64,000 bases of DNA, from the NCBI RefSeq assembly GCF_001704415.2, contig NC_030836.1, positions 26,572,001 to 26,636,000 of the forward strand. The letters are read 5' to 3'. Below, piece by piece: positions 45,601 through 58,477 of the stretch. The position numbers and the translations under genes are program-made. Every line of letters begins with the position of its first letter. Within the stretch, counting starts at the first letter, position 1. The notes under the pieces are model-generated. The model worked only from the letters and a program-made list of their open reading frames with translations. It was not told the origin of the DNA and searched no databases. Source of the stretch: Capra hircus (taxonomy: Eukaryota; Chordata; Mammalia; Artiodactyla; Bovidae).

Positions 45601-45882
45601 TAATAAAAGCTATATATGACAAACCCACAGCAAACATTATCCTCAATGGTGAGAAACTGAAAGCATTTCCCCTAAAGTCAGGAACAAGACAAGGGTGCCC
45701 ACATTCACCACTACTATTCAACATAGTTCTGAAAGTTTTGGCCACAGCAATCAGAGCAGAAAAAGAAATAAAAGGAATCCAAACTGGCAAAGAAGAGGTA
45801 AAACTCTCACTGTTTGCAGATGACATGATCCTCTACATAGAAAACCCTAAAGACTCCACCAGAAAATTACTAAATAAGCTCT
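42700..45882 (-). mobile_element. L1-BT with 5' inversion
   Basis: From 42700 to about 44713 the plus strand is the antisense of the L1-BT 3' UTR and C-terminal ORF2 (minus frame 44232-43858: 'WYWHGDRNIDQWNKIESPEI'). From about 44714 to 45882 ORF2 is in sense: linker, 'PDKDAIKKENYRPISLMNID' region, and RT 45423-45914 with 'SIDAEKVFDKIQ' and 'LFADDMILYIENP'. The halves are adjacent in ORF2, so this is one insertion inverted by twin priming. Stops are present in both halves. Confidence 0.88.
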
Positions 45883-46304
45883 TAAAACTTATCTATCTCA
45901 TACCATTTAGCTAGATTTTTTAGGACAAATGCACATGGGAAAAAATATAGCTATAAGTACTGAATAAACTATGTTGGAAATATTTTGTGACCTTTGTAGA
46001 TATTAAATTCAATTTTAAATTATTTATTACACCATAAATGAATGTTCAGTGAGCATTCTAGCATGCCTGTTACGTTTGATGATAAAGTAAGAAAAATAGG
46101 TATTTTCAACCTTTATAATATTAACATAAATTATCTAAAAACTGAAAATATTCTTATATTTAAAGCTGTATTGTGATGATTTTATCTACTAGATAACATA
46201 ACATTTCCAAATAAAGTCTTCAAAATCCTAATGTAAATGTGTACTTGTTTCTGGAATGTAATTTTTCCATTGGTTGTATGAATGAAATATCAATTACCTA
46301 TCAA
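45883..46304. other. Short intergenic stretch, nothing recognised
   Basis: AT-rich DNA without a frame or a nameable repeat. Confidence 0.5.
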
Positions 46305-46975
46305 AACCTCTCTTTTTATTTTATTGTAGTTGATGTACAATATTATATGAGTTACAAGTGTACAATATAGTGATTCCCAATTCTTAGAGGTTATTTTCCA
46401 TTTATAGTTATTATAAAAATCCTGGCTATATCTCCTGTGTTGTACAATATATCCTTATAGCTTATTTTATACATAATAGTTTATACCTCTTAATCACCTG
46501 TCCGTTTATCCTCTTCCCACTTCCTTTTCCCCACAGGTAAACATAAATTTGTTCTCTACATCATTGAATCTGTATCTCTTTTGCTATATTCACTAATTTT
46601 TTACAGTTTTCTGATTTCACATATAAGTGATATCATCTTTGTCCTTTTTTTTCCTGACTTACTCCACTTAGCATAATACTCTCCAAGTCCATCCACATTG
46701 CTGTAAATGGGAAATTTTCATACTTTTGATGGATGAGTAATACTCCATTGTTTATATTTACCACATCGTATCTATCCATCTGTTGATGAACATTTATCAG
46801 TTGCTCCCATATCTTGGCAATGATAGATAATGCTGCTATGAACATTGAAGTATGGAGATCTTTTTGAAATAGCATATACGTATTTTCAGATATATGCCCA
46901 GGAGTGGAACTGCTGGGATATATTGTATTTCTATTGTTAGTTTTTTGAGATACATTCATATTGGAAAATTCCCAT
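46305..46975 (-). mobile_element. Older L1 3' end, minus strand
   Basis: Antisense L1 3' UTR and ORF2 end: 'ttattgtagttgatgtaca', 'gatgagtaatactccattgt', 'atctgttgatgaacatttat' and 'ggcaatgatagataatgctg'. The ORF2 C-terminal frame (46959-46633) is broken. Confidence 0.75.
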
Positions 46976-47032
46976 TTTTTAAAGTTTTTTTAATATAAAT
47001 GTATTTATTTAAATTGGAGGCTAATTACTTTA
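46976..47032 (-). repeat. L1-BT terminal fragment
   Basis: Only the antisense last ~55 bp of L1-BT ('aaattggaggctaattactt') with its poly-T. Confidence 0.65.
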
Positions 47033-47544
47033 CAAGAAAATTCCCATTTTGAAGCTCTTTCAGAAACAACTCTCCAGATGTTCTCTCTGTCCCTTCACAG
47101 ATTTTCTTTCCTTCCATGTTTTCATGAGGTGAACAGTGGGTTAAAAACTGGTCTCTGGAGTTTTAGCTGTGTGATTCTGAGCAAGTAAGACGACTATTTA
47201 CTCAGCCTCCACCCCACGGGAAAAGAAAAAAAAGAAAAAGGAAAAAATGAGACTTGTATTTTAAAACCATTTGTAAAATTCTAACACACATTAACTACGG
47301 ATTTACTTTTTCATCTAACAGACAAAAGGAGTGAGTGAAATTTACAAATTAATAGAATACATCACAATAGGACAAGGTTTCTGCCAGATATTTTTGCTTT
47401 GCTTTGCAAAGCGGGAAATACATTTTCCTTTGCAAAGGAGAGGCCCCCTTGCACAGTGAGACAGCAAATTCTGACCAAACACTTGATAACATATTCTGTA
47501 GCCAAAAATATCACTGTGTAAGTTTAATCACAATTACAATCCAC
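47033..47544. other. Intergenic DNA, nothing recognised
   Basis: An A-rich patch (about 47220-47247) and otherwise unique-looking sequence. Confidence 0.5.
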
Positions 47545-47556
47545 AGATAAATGGAC

Positions 47557-47784
47557 TCAGGTCAGTTCAGTTCAGTCGCTCAGTCATGTCTGACTCTTTG
47601 TGACCCCATGAATTGCAGCACGCCAGGCCTCCCTGTCAATCACCAACTCCCGGAGTTCACTCAGATTCACATCCATCGAGTGATGCCATCCAACCATCTC
47701 ATCCTCTGTCATCCCCTTCTCTTCCTGCCCCCAATCCCTCCCAGCACCATAGTCTTTTCCAATGAGTCAACTCTTTGCAGGAGG
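47557..47784 (-). mobile_element. BovB 3' end with 12-bp TSD
   Basis: The antisense BovB terminus 'ttcagttcagtcgctcagtc' to 'ccaatgagtcaactctttg'. GATAAATGGACT occurs on both sides (about 47545 and about 47787). Confidence 0.9.
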
Positions 47785-47799
47785 TGGATAAATGGACTA

Positions 47800-48498
47800 G
47801 TTGATGACAATGTCAATTATATTTATGACAACATATCAATTGACCAATACAATAAAAAGAGGCATATGTTATTGGATTGAGAGAGGTGAGTAGAATACAG
47901 TAGCTTATTCATTTTCAAGTATCTTCAAGAATAAAAGAAAGAACTATGGATGGTTCAACAAACTATTCAATTTATTTACCTATGTTGCACATAAAATATA
48001 GAACAGGAGATATTACTAAAAGAATCCTGAAATTTGGGGGACATTTCTACAACTTTATCATGTCCACATTTTTGTCATTACATTTCTGTTTGAATGCAAT
48101 GGTAAGTGAAGATACTATTGAAATAGCAAAGGTCTCAGTGTAATGAAGGCAAGAAAGAAAAGAATTGGTTAGACTGAACAGACACCCATAGCTTACCTTG
48201 GATGAGAATGACGCATAGGGAAAATAAGAGTGTTATCATTAAATGGGAAAGGTTATTGGTCCCTTGTCTGCAAGTGGTATTGGATCACTTAGGGCTGAGG
48301 ATGATTCTTCTGGCAAAGAATAGGTATATAGAGTTACATTATGTGGCAAGAGAAGAAAATACATCAGACATTAGAGATGAAGTCCTGTCAAGAAGACATG
48401 AGAAAGATAAATGATATGAAAAAAGAATGGGAGAAACAGGATAAAGTGGAGCAGAGAAAAGAAAAAAGGCAAAGAAAAGGAGGTATAAATGATCTGGT
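47800..48498. other. 3' flank of OR pseudogene B, nothing recognised
   Basis: No frame or repeat identified. It may include the old 3' UTR of the receptor. Confidence 0.5.
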
Positions 48499-49439
48499 TC
48501 AGTTTGTAATTCTCCTCAGGACTGTCTTCACAGCAATTTTGACATCCTTGTTCCTGAGGCTATAAATGAGAGGGTTCAGCATGGGTACCACATTGGTGGA
48601 AAACACTGTGAAAAACTTTCCCTGCTCCACAAACCTAGAAGATTGTAGCTTGACATGAGTGAGCAGCCCAAATCCGTAGAATAGACTAACTGTTGTAATG
48701 TGGTACTCAAGGTACTCAAGGCTTTGGACCAACCTTTAGATGATGATACATGAAGGATATTGAAAAGAATCAAAGCATAAGAAATGAAGATAATGAGGCT
48801 AGATAATATGATAACTGTTCCCACAACAGCAGAAACCACAATCTCATTGGCATAAGTGCTGCTGCAGGAGAGCTGGAGCAGTGGGAAGATGTCACACAGG
48901 TAATGGTTAATGATATTGGAATCACAAAATATCAGCGTCATAATAGATCCTGTGTGGACTATGGCTCCAGCAAACCCCATCACATATGAACCAGACATCA
49001 GCAGAGAACACACCTGAGGGGACATGGCCATTGTGTACAGCAAGGGCTTACAGATGGCCACATAGCGATCATAGGCCATGGCTGTCAACACATAGCACTC
49101 AGAGTTGACAAAAAAGCAGAAGAAAAATAGCTGAGACATACATCCTGTAAAGGAGATGACATTCCTGTTGGAAATAAAGTTCATTAGCATTTTGGGGGTA
49201 AAGACAGATGAGTAACAGAGATCAATGAAGGACAGATTGAAGAGATAAAAGTACATGGGTGTGTGCAGGTGTGAATTTAGACAAATTAGAATCATCAACC
49301 ATAAATTGCCCACCACAGTGACCACATAGTTCAGCAGAAACAGAGAAAACAGGGGTATCTGGAGTTTAGGTTGGTCTGTCAATCCCATAAGGATAAACTC
49401 ACTCACGGAGGAGGCATTTTCCATAGTCGTTTGCTCCAC
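48499..49439 (-). pseudogene. Olfactory receptor pseudogene B (family 8-like), one frameshift
   Basis: From ATG 49439 (or the in-frame ATG 49424, giving 'MENASSVSEF' with a glycosylation site), the frame is open through TM1-TM5: 'LHTPMYFYL', 'MAYDRYVAICKPLL', conserved extracellular-loop cysteines, 'NHYLCDI', 'SYALILFNILHVSS'. At about 48705-48725, in the KALSTCSSH motif before TM6, one base is missing and the frame goes off. The correct frame resumes as 'HITTVSLFYGFG' and ends 'PLIYSLRNKDVKIAV', stop 48501-48499. Repair of one base would be needed for a full receptor. It is closest to OR8-type receptors and about as long as a normal OR. An assembly error or a segregating allele is possible. 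Confidence 0.92.
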
Positions 49440-50466
49440 AGTCGTGGTCTATAGGAACAGGGGCAGAAAGTGAGATTAACAATGGAACTTAAAGGACCTT
49501 CCCTCTTTGTCTCCAGAGTGAGAGCTGGATCTCTTGGTTTATAACCCCGGGGTTGTCTAAACACTTGGCAAAGCATTCAAAATACAAGACTTCTGATGAT
49601 TATTACTGCATATTTCTCATGTTCTTCTTTCTGCCCTTACTCCTTCTGTTTGTCTCTGTGCTAAACAAATGCAGATAGACTCTCAGCGTCTCTGCACAAC
49701 ATTCCTGCCTCTCTCCAGGCTCTGTTCAAGATAAGGGCTGAAAACAGCAATAAACAGGCAGTGTTCCTCAAAACCCTTCATTTATATAGTTTGAGGTTTG
49801 AGGGGAATTGAGACAAAGGCAATTCAACACTCACCTGCTTTTTCCTCGATGGCTCACTGCCACTGAACCTTAAGGCTACTTCTGCCCTACAGTCCATGAG
49901 GTTCAAAGTTTCTGAAAATAAATGAGGCAGTATCCATCACTGTGGTCCTCAGTCTTTGACATGTTACAAAACAGGTCATAAATCTGAGAATTTTCCCAGA
50001 AGGTCTTCTTCAATTGCAAAGAGGAAAGAAACATTATAGGATCTCCAAAACAATCAGATGATGCAAATAAGAATCTATCCCATTCCTTGTCATTCAGGGA
50101 AAGTTGAGTAGAAAAACTGAAAATTATTCTCTCCCTTGAGATTTCCTTTCAAGTTAAATGAGCCCACTGAGGGTGGAAATTAATGAGTCTGTATTTCCAC
50201 CCTGTGTCGTTGATCTTTTGGGGCACAATGTTCTACTCAATTTACAGTTTCACAATAAGAATTCTTAGTCCCCAAAGAAGAAGAGTGTGTGAGCTGATAT
50301 TCACTTCTTCATCATCTCCTGGAACTTATGCCCAGTTCTCAAAAGGAACATCTGGGGCATGATTACTTGCCATGGTTAGCACTTTCCTAGCACCTCTGGG
50401 ATTGCATTAGTATATCATAGCTTCAGCATTTTCTTGCTTATGGATTTCATCTCTGTAAAGAGGTGT
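49440..50466. other. Upstream of OR pseudogene B, nothing recognised
   Basis: No coding frame. Possible 5' non-coding exons cannot be placed from sequence alone. Confidence 0.5.
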
Positions 50467-50730
50467 AGCGAAATGGTTATGAGACTATTGGTGTGCCCCT
50501 AAAGTTTAATTCTTGAAGTTAAACTTCTTAATTGTGAGCCTATAGACAATGATATAATCTGTCTGATCCTTGAATATATATAGGTAGACAAATATACGTA
50601 TATATATATATAAAATGAGACTTGCAAGTGAGCTATCTCATAGGACCATTTTGAGGGTTAAATGAGTTATGTCACACAATGTATTAGGAACATAGCTAAC
50701 ATGTAATAAGAGATTGAGAAATGTTGGTAC
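50467..50730 (+). repeat. MIR SINE with internal (TA)n (tentative)
   Basis: 'aaaatgagacttgcaagtga', 'catagg..ttttgagggttaaatgag' and 'gaacatagctaacatgtaat' follow the MIR 3' half. A TA-rich run at about 50572-50610 interrupts it. Confidence 0.5.
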
Positions 50731-50754
50731 TTCTCCCCAACTGTATTCATAATA

Positions 50755-50968
50755 TCAGGATTTCTCAACTTGGCTCGAATGAAATCTGGCACTATTGACA
50801 TTTTGGTCTAGATAATTTTGGTGGGATGATCCTGTGTATTACAGGATGCAAAGCATCCCTTTCTGCAACCCATTAGTGTCTCCCCATCACCAACTGTGAA
50901 AATGAAAGTGTTCTCCAGACACCATCAAATGTTCCCTCAGTAGCAAAAACCTGTGTTTAAGAATTGTT
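50755..50968 (-). mobile_element. MER5A-like DNA transposon (hAT-Charlie)
   Basis: The plus strand reads 'tggcactattgacattttgg', 'tcctgtgtattacaggatgc', 'agtgttctccagacaccatc' and 'aatgttccctcagtagcaaa', the antisense of MER5A. It is non-autonomous and very old. Confidence 0.72.
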
Positions 50969-51894
50969 GACTGATGTATACTTATACTTGGTCTTCTAAC
51001 ATAATGGCGTTTGAGACAATTCTCTCTTGTTTCTACTTATGTCCGTCCAGCTCAATGTGCCCCAAATTGAATTAAGCATTTTCTTACAGTTTCCACTGCT
51101 GGTCTTCTGGGTTATACTTTTCAAAGCTATTTTCACCAATCTCCAAACAATGCATGCATGAATGAAGCATAAGCAGTTCTCACATCATTTTCATTTAGTC
51201 TTCAAGAACCCAGAGAATCCATCTCTTTGAAATTTTTGGCCTTTCTTCTCACTTACATAGCTTCTTCAGTGTCTCTTCATGTCAAATTTCAGTTACTCTA
51301 AGAGTTTTCTAATGTGGATCCCTATGAAATTTGACAATAGGTACCACTGTCACCTGCTCATCATCACTGTACAAATGCTCATTGAAACAAACACACACAC
51401 ACAAATACACACAAATATCCACCTTTCTCTTCCTGTTCTTCACCCCTAATTCATACCTATGTAGTTTTCAACATAAATTAGGTGAGATCAATATTCTTGA
51501 GGCACGTTATTAATACCGTTTAAACACTAATCATAGTGAATCCATCTTGCTAATGATTGCTTTTATTTCCATATTCTTTCTTGTTTTTCTTTTTATTCCA
51601 AAGACTTTCCCAGATTTTCCTCTGACTTCTTCTCCAGCGTTGGTAAACTCTTCTCTGTATGTTCAACAGTCTCTAAAAGGAGGAAGAAGGTTAATGATGT
51701 TAACATTCCTTAAATTTCTACTTTCATGCCTATTTTTCAGTTTGGTAAAACGTCCCTCAAATGTGCAGGTAATCGCCTAATTTGGAGAGTGTTTGAGCCT
51801 TTTTAAGGAATAAATCTCTAGATTTTACTGGGTGATAATGGCAGCAGTTAACTTACTACATGGAGAGGTAGGAATATCTGAATATCCAATTACT
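50969..51894. other. Intergenic DNA, nothing recognised
   Basis: It contains a short (CA)n near 51388-51410. No frame or named repeat. Confidence 0.5.
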
Positions 51895-51983
51895 TCTTTT
51901 TTTTTCCTTTTGTTTATTTTTAATTGAAAGATAATTGCTTTACAGAATTTTGTTGTTTCCTGTCAAACTCAACATGAATCAGC

Positions 51984-51988
<5 letters not shown>

Positions 51989-52014
<26 letters not shown>
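51989..52014. repeat. (TA)n microsatellite in L1 3' UTR
   Basis: About 13 TA units, palindromic and therefore readable on both strands. Confidence 0.95.
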
Positions 52015-52015
<1 letters not shown>

Positions 52016-52084
52016 CCCCCTCCCTTTGGAATCTCTCTCCCCATCCCAACTTTCTAGATTGATACAGAGACCCTGTTTAAGTTT

Positions 52085-52224
52085 CCTGAGTCATTCATCA
52101 AATCCCTGCTGGCTATATATTTCACACATGGTAATGTAACTTTCCATGTTACTCTTTCCATACATCTCACCTTCTCTTCCCTTCTGCCCATGTCCATAAA
52201 TCTATTCTCTATGTCTGTTTCTCC
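52085..52224. repeat. 140-bp copy A (L1 3' UTR)
   Basis: It runs 'cctgagtcattcatcaaatc' to 'ctctatgtctgtttctcc' on the plus strand. Here it is continuous with normal 3' UTR flanks. A near-identical copy B lies at 53195-53334. Confidence 0.95.
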
Positions 52225-53194
52225 ATTGCTTTCCTGTAAATACATTCTTCTGTACCATTTTTCTAGATTCTGTATACATGTGTTAGAATATTGCATTTAT
52301 CTTTCTCTTTCTGACTTACTTCACTCTGTATAACAGGCTCTAAGTTCATTCAACTCATTAGAACTGACTCAAATGCATTCCATTTAATGGCTGAGTAATA
52401 TTCCAGTGTGTATATATACCACAACTTCTTTATCCATTCATCTGTCAATGGACATCTAGGTTGCTTCCATGTTCTAGCTATTGTAAATAGTGATGAAATG
52501 AACAATGGGATACTTGTATCTTTTTCAATTTTGGTTTCCTCAGGGTATATGCCTAGGAGTGGGATTTCTGGGTCATATGGTGGTTTTATTCCTAGTTTTT
52601 AAAGGACTCTCCATACCATCTTCCATAGTGGCTATATCAAATTACATTCCCACCAACAGTGCAAGAGCATTCTCTTTTTTCCACACCCTATCCAGAATTT
52701 ATTGTTTGTAGACTTTTTGATGATGGCCATTCTGACTGGTATGAGGTGATATCTCATTGTACTTTTGATTTGTATTTCACAAGTAATGAGCGATGTTGAG
52801 CATCTTTTCATGTGTTTGGTAGCCATCTGTATGTCTTCTTTGGAGAAATATCTGTTTAGGTCTTTTCCCCACTTTATTATTATTATTTTCTATCTTGTTC
52901 CATTAGTCTATATTCTGTTTTTGTGCCAGTACCATACTGTCTTGATGACTGTAGCTTTTTAATATAATCTGAAGTCAGGAAATTTGATTCCTCCAGCTTT
53001 GTTCTTCTTTCTCAAGACTGCTATCCAGGGTCTTTTGTGTTCTCATATGAATTGTGAAATTTTTTGTTCTAGTTCTGTGAAAAAGGGCTTTGGTAATTTG
53101 ATAGCTATCACATTGCATCTGTAGATTGCATTTGGTAGTAGTCATTTTCACAATATTGATTCTTCCTACTGAGGAATGTGGAATATCTCTTCAT

Positions 53195-53334
53195 CCTGAG
53201 TCATTCATCAAATCCCCGCTGGCTATCTATTTCACGTATGGTAATGTAACTTTCCATGTTACTCTTTCCATACATCTCACCTTCTTCTCCCTTCTGCCCA
53301 TGTCCATAAGTCTATTCTCTATGTCTGTTTCTCC
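53195..53334. repeat. 140-bp copy B, inserted in L1 ORF2
   Basis: Same orientation and length as copy A, with only a few mismatches. It interrupts ORF2 between 'ggaatatctcttcat' and 'tttatgacatcttggatttc', where other L1s in the window have no such block. Confidence 0.93.
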
Positions 53335-55718
53335 GTTTATGACATCTTGGATTTCTTTCATCAGTATCTTATAATTTAGAATGTATAGTTCTTTTATTAC
53401 ATTAGGCAAGTTTATTCCTAGATATTTAATTATTTTTGTTCCAATGGTGAATGGGATTGATTCTTTAATTTGTCTTTCTGATTTTTCATTGTATAGGTAT
53501 ATGTATATGTATATATAGATATAGATATATAAATGCAGGTGATTTCTGTGTATTGATTTTGTATCCTGCAACTTTGCTAAATTCACTGATTAGCTCTAGT
53601 AATTTCCTAATACTACCTTTAGGATTTACAATGCTCAGTAGCATGATATCTGCAAACAGTGAGAGCTTTACTTCTTTTCTGCTCTGGATTGCTTTTATTA
53701 ATCTTTATTCTCTGATTGCTGCAGGTATGACTTCCAGAACTATGATGAATAACAGTGGGAAATGTGGACACCCTTGTTTTCTTCCTGATCTTAGGTGCAA
53801 TGCTTTCAGTTTTTCACCAGAGAATACTGTTTGCTGAAAGGCTTATTTCAGTAATTTCAGCTTATTTGCTCTTTTGAGATAGGCTCCTTCTCTGACCATT
53901 TTGTGAAGAGTTTTTTTTCTGCATCTATTGAGATTATCATATGGTTGTTATATTTCAATTTGCTAATATGGGATATCACATTGATGATTTGAGTATATTG
54001 AAGAATTCTTGCACCCCAACTTAATCATGGTGTATGAGCTTTCTGATGTGTTGCTGAATTCTGTTTGTGAAAATTTTGTTGAGGATTTTGCATCTATGTT
54101 CATCAGTGATATTGGCCTGTAGCTTTCTTTTTTTATTGGATGAGTGTTATCTGGTTTGGGTACCAGGGTGATGGTGACCTCTTAGAATGAGTTTGGAAGG
54201 GTTCCTTCCTCTGTAATTTTTTGAAAGAATTTTACAAGGATAGGCAGTAGCTCTTCTCTAAATGTTTGGTAGAATCCTCCCGTGAAGCCATCTTATCCTG
54301 GATGTTTATTTTTGGGGAGATTTTTGATCACAGCTTCAATTTCAGTGCTTGTAATTGGGTTGCTCATAATTTCTATTTATTCCTGGTTCAGTCTTGGAAG
54401 ATTGAACTTTTCTAAGAATCTGTCTATTTCTTCCAGGTTATCCATTTTATTGCCATATAGTTGTTCATAATAGTCTCTTATAATCACTTTTATTTCTACA
54501 TTGTCAGTTGTAACCTCTCCTTTTTCATTTCCAATTTTCTTGAATTTATTGTTCTCTCCTTTTTTTCTTGATGAGTCTGGCTAAATATTTGTCAATTTTT
54601 TTTATTTTCTCAAAGAATGAAATTATAGTTTTATTAAGCTTTACTATTGTTTCTTTCATTTCTTTTTCATTTATTTCTGCTCTGATCTTTATGGTTACTT
54701 TCTTTCTACTAATTTTGGGGTTTTGTTGTCATTCTTTTTCCAGTTGTTTCAGCTGTAAAGTTAGATTGTCTATTCAATGTATTTCTTGTTTCTTGAGGTA
54801 GGATTGCATTGCTATAAAGTCCCCTCTTAGAACTGTTTTACTGCATAGGTTTTGAGTTGTAGTGTTTTTATTGTCATTTGTTTCTAGAAATTTTTTGATT
54901 TCCCTTTTGACTACTTTAGTAACCTATTGGTTATTTAGAAACATATTGTTTAATCTCCATGTGTTTGTGTTTTTTACAGTTTTCTTTTTCCCCTTGTTAT
55001 TGATATCTCATCTCATAGTGCTGTGCTTGTAGAAGATGCTTGATATGATTTCAATTTTCTTAAATTTACTGAGGGTTGATTTGTCACTCAAGATGTGATC
55101 TATCCTGGAGAATATTGCATGTGCACTTGAGAAGGTGTATTCTTCAGCATTGGATGGAATATCCTGAAGATATCAATGAGATCCATCTCATCTAATGCAT
55201 CATTTAAGACGTGTTTCCTAATTAATTTTCTCTTTTGAAGATCTGTCCATTGATGTGAGTGAGCTGTTAAAGTCTGCTACCATTTTTGTGTTACTGTCAA
55301 TTACTCTTTTTATCTGTTAGTGTTTGTCTTATGTATCGAGGGGCTTCTATGTTGGGTGCATAGATATTTATAACTGTTATGTCTTTCTCTTGGGTTGGTC
55401 ATTTTATCATTATGTAATGTCCTTTCTTATCTCTTGCAATCTTTATTTTAAAGTCTATTTTGTCTGATATGAGGATTGCTACTCCAGCTTTCTTTTGCTT
55501 CCCATTTGCATGGAATATATTTTCCATCCTCTCACTTTTGGTCTATATGTGTCTTTTGGTCTGTGGTGGGTTACTTGTAGACAGCATATGTGTGTGTGTG
55601 TTTTTTTTTTTTTTCTTGTATCCATTCAACCAGTCTGTGTCTTTTGGTTGGGGCATGTAATCCATTTACATTTAAAGTAATTGTTGATATATATATATTC
55701 CCATTGTCATTTTCTTAA

Positions 55719-56650
55719 TTATTTGGGGTTGATTTTGTAGATCTTTTTCTTCTCTTGTATTTGTTGACTAAATTCCTTTAACATGTGTTGTAAAGCTGGT
55801 TTGGTAGTACTGAATTCTCTTAACTTTTGTTTGTGTGAAAAGCTTTTGATTTCTCCATCAGTTTTGAATGAGATCCTTGCCAGATAGATTAATATTGGTT
55901 GCATTTTTTTTCCCTTTCAGTACTTTAAATATATCCTGACATTTCCTTCTGGCCTGAAGTGTTTCTGTGGAAATATCAGCTGTTAAACGTGTGGCATTTC
56001 CTTTGTATGCTACTTGTTGCTTTTCCCTTGCAGCTTTCAATATTCTTTCTTTGTGCTTAGTCTTTGGTAGTTTTATTAGTATGTATCTTGGTGTGTTTTT
56101 CCTGGGTTTATCTTGTAAGGGACTCTTTGTGCCCCTTGAACTGATTGACTATTTCCTTTTCCATCCTGGGAACATTTTCAACTATAATCTCTTCAAAAGT
56201 TTTCTCATACCCTTTCTTTTTCTCTTTTTCTTCTTGGACCCCTATAATTCCAACATTGCTGTGTTCAACATTGTCCCAGAGGTCTCTGAGATTATACTAA
56301 GTTCTTTTCATTCTTTTTACTTTATTCTGCTCTTCGGAAGTTATTGCCACCATTTTATTTTCCAGCTCACTGATTCATTCTTCTGCTTCAGATATTTTGC
56401 TATTGATTCCTTAGAGAGTATTTTAAACCAGTAATTGTGTTGCTTGTCTCTGTACATTTATTCCTTAAGTCTTCTATGTCTTTGTTAATTGATTCTTGTA
56501 TTTTCTCCATTCTGTTTTCAAGGTTTATGATCGTCTTTAGTATCATTATTCTGAATTCTTTTTCAGGTAGTTTGCCTATTTACTCTTCATTTATTTGAAC
56601 TTTTGTGTAGTTTGTTCCTTCATTTGTGTAGTATTTCTCTGCCTTTTCAT
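55719..56650 (-). pseudogene. L1 ORF1 remnant
   Basis: Frames 56040-55858 and 55905-55719 carry the ORF1p C-terminal domain: 'AAREKQQVAYKGNATRLTAD', 'TLQARRKCQDIFKVLK', 'LIYLARISFKTDGEIKSF' and 'KLREFSTTKPALQHMLKE'. ORF1p is the trimeric RNA-binding protein of L1 particles. A frameshift separates the two pieces, and the coiled-coil part upstream is degraded. Confidence 0.85.
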
Positions 56651-57106
56651 TTACTTTTTTTTAAATTTATTGCATTTTAGGTCTCCTTTTCCCAGGCTTC
56701 AAGTTTGAGTTGGTTCTTCCTTTTGGTTTCTGCCCTCCTAAATAACCACCTTCCAGTGGTTTATGTAATCTTCATAAAGGGTGAGATTTGTGCTGAGTTT
56801 TCTTTTTGTTTGTTTGTTTTTCCTCTGATGGGCAAGGCTGAGTGAGGTGGCAATCCTGTCTGTTGACTGATGGGTTTGTATTTTTGTTTTGTTTTTCAAA
56901 TGAGGAGTCCTGCACAGGGTGCTACTGGTGGTTTGGTGATGCTGGGTCTTGTATTCTAGAGGTTTCCTTAGTGTGAGTTCTCACTATTTGATACTTCCTA
57001 GCATTAGTTCTTTGAGTTCCTAGGGTCTTGGAGTCAGTGCTCCCACTCCAAAGGCTCAGGGCTTTATCTCCAGTCAGGAATGAAGATTCCACAAGCGCTT
57101 TGTTAT

Positions 57107-57229
57107 GGTATTGCTGCTGCTGCTGCTGCTGCTAAGTCACTTCAGTCATGTTCAACTCTGTGCGACCCCATAGATGGCAGCCCTCTAGGCTCCTCCGTCC
57201 CTGGGATTCTCCAGGCAAGAATACTGGAG
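57107..57229 (-). mobile_element. Bov-A unit with (CTG)n, in L1 5' UTR
   Basis: The plus strand has (GCT)n at about 57112-57133 (CAG on the element strand), then 'aagtcacttcagtcatgttc' to 'gcaagaatactggagta'. Truncated Bov-A2. Confidence 0.88.
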
Positions 57230-58477
57230 TATTACGTGAGATTAAAATAAATACCCAAAAGTGAGAAACAAAAGATCAATTCCAGACAAATGGCAGTTAG
57301 AAAATCAGGCAAATAATAATTAAATTAACGGAATATACATCCATAAGCAAAATCAATACAGTCCAACTAAAGTACAGTAGATTGACATGGTGAACAAAGG
57401 AAATAAAAAATTATATCTACCAGTTAAGAGCAAATCTAACTAAAGCACAAACTGGGAAACAAAACTAAAGCAAGGTGCCAAGTTGGGAATACAGCAATGA
57501 AAGGAAAACTAACAAATATGCTGAGAGGAAAGGAAAGAAAGAAAAGAAAGAATATATATGCAAAGTTAAATAGAAGTACATAAGAAAGACTTATATACAT
57601 TAAAGATTAACTGCAAGAGGAAAAGAGCAGTAGGAAAAGCAAAGGAATAAATGTAGAAAAAATAATAATAAGTTTTAAAAAATTAAAAATTAAGTTAAAA
57701 ATAGAGAAAAGGAAAAAAGAAAAGAAAACTCCACAGAATTGCAAAAGTCCAACATAGAGGCAGTGAATTATAATAACAATAAAATATGTGGCTGAGAAAA
57801 GAAAAAAAGCTCAAAAACTTGATTAGATTTCATAGTGCCAATGAAATTGACAATTACAGGGTGGGGGGGGCGGGGGGGAAGGCAAAAAGAAAAAAAAAAT
57901 CCAAAAGAATCTAAAGAACAAGTGAAAAAATGTAAGAGTAATAAATGTTTTCCTTGAGTCACTTCTGTCAGAGTCCTTTCTCTTGCTGGGAGTCACAGTC
58001 CACCTCAACTTCCTAGGTTGTCCTTCAACACTGAGCTGGTCTCTGATTCTGCTGTGGGAGCAACTCCGAGTCTAATTTGGTCCTACTCCTGTGTATTGTT
58101 GCCTCCAGTGTCCACAGCTATCAAAACTAATGTGTTTTCTTTTGTGGGAGCCCTCAATGTCCTTTTATATAGTTCATAGACACAGAGTCTGCCTTGTTGA
58201 ATGTGTGGATTTAATCTGCACCTTGTACAGCTGGTGGGAAGGTTTTGGGTCTTCTTCCTTAGCCACAATGCCCCTGGGTTTCAATTGTGGCTTTATTTCC
58301 ACTTCTGCACGTGGGTTGTCCACTGGGCATTGCTCCTGAGGCTGCCCTGGAGAACTTGGTCTGCCCCAGTGAGGTTCAGGTGTGGAGGTGGTGCAGCTGC
58401 TTGGGCTGCAGGGGTTCTGGCAGCACCAGGTACTCAGGGGAGTTGGTGGCTAAGGCAGCAGAAAATACAGTGGTCTA

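Noticed and set aside
45423..45914. 163-codon frame as a host gene
   Set aside because: It contains L1 RT motifs (SIDAEKVFDKIQ, FADDMILYIENP) and is the inverted part of an L1.
57240..57960. A-rich block as a gene or a large tail
   Set aside because: Its place between L1 ORF1 and the far 5' end suggests antisense of the L1 5' UTR; no coding frame fits.
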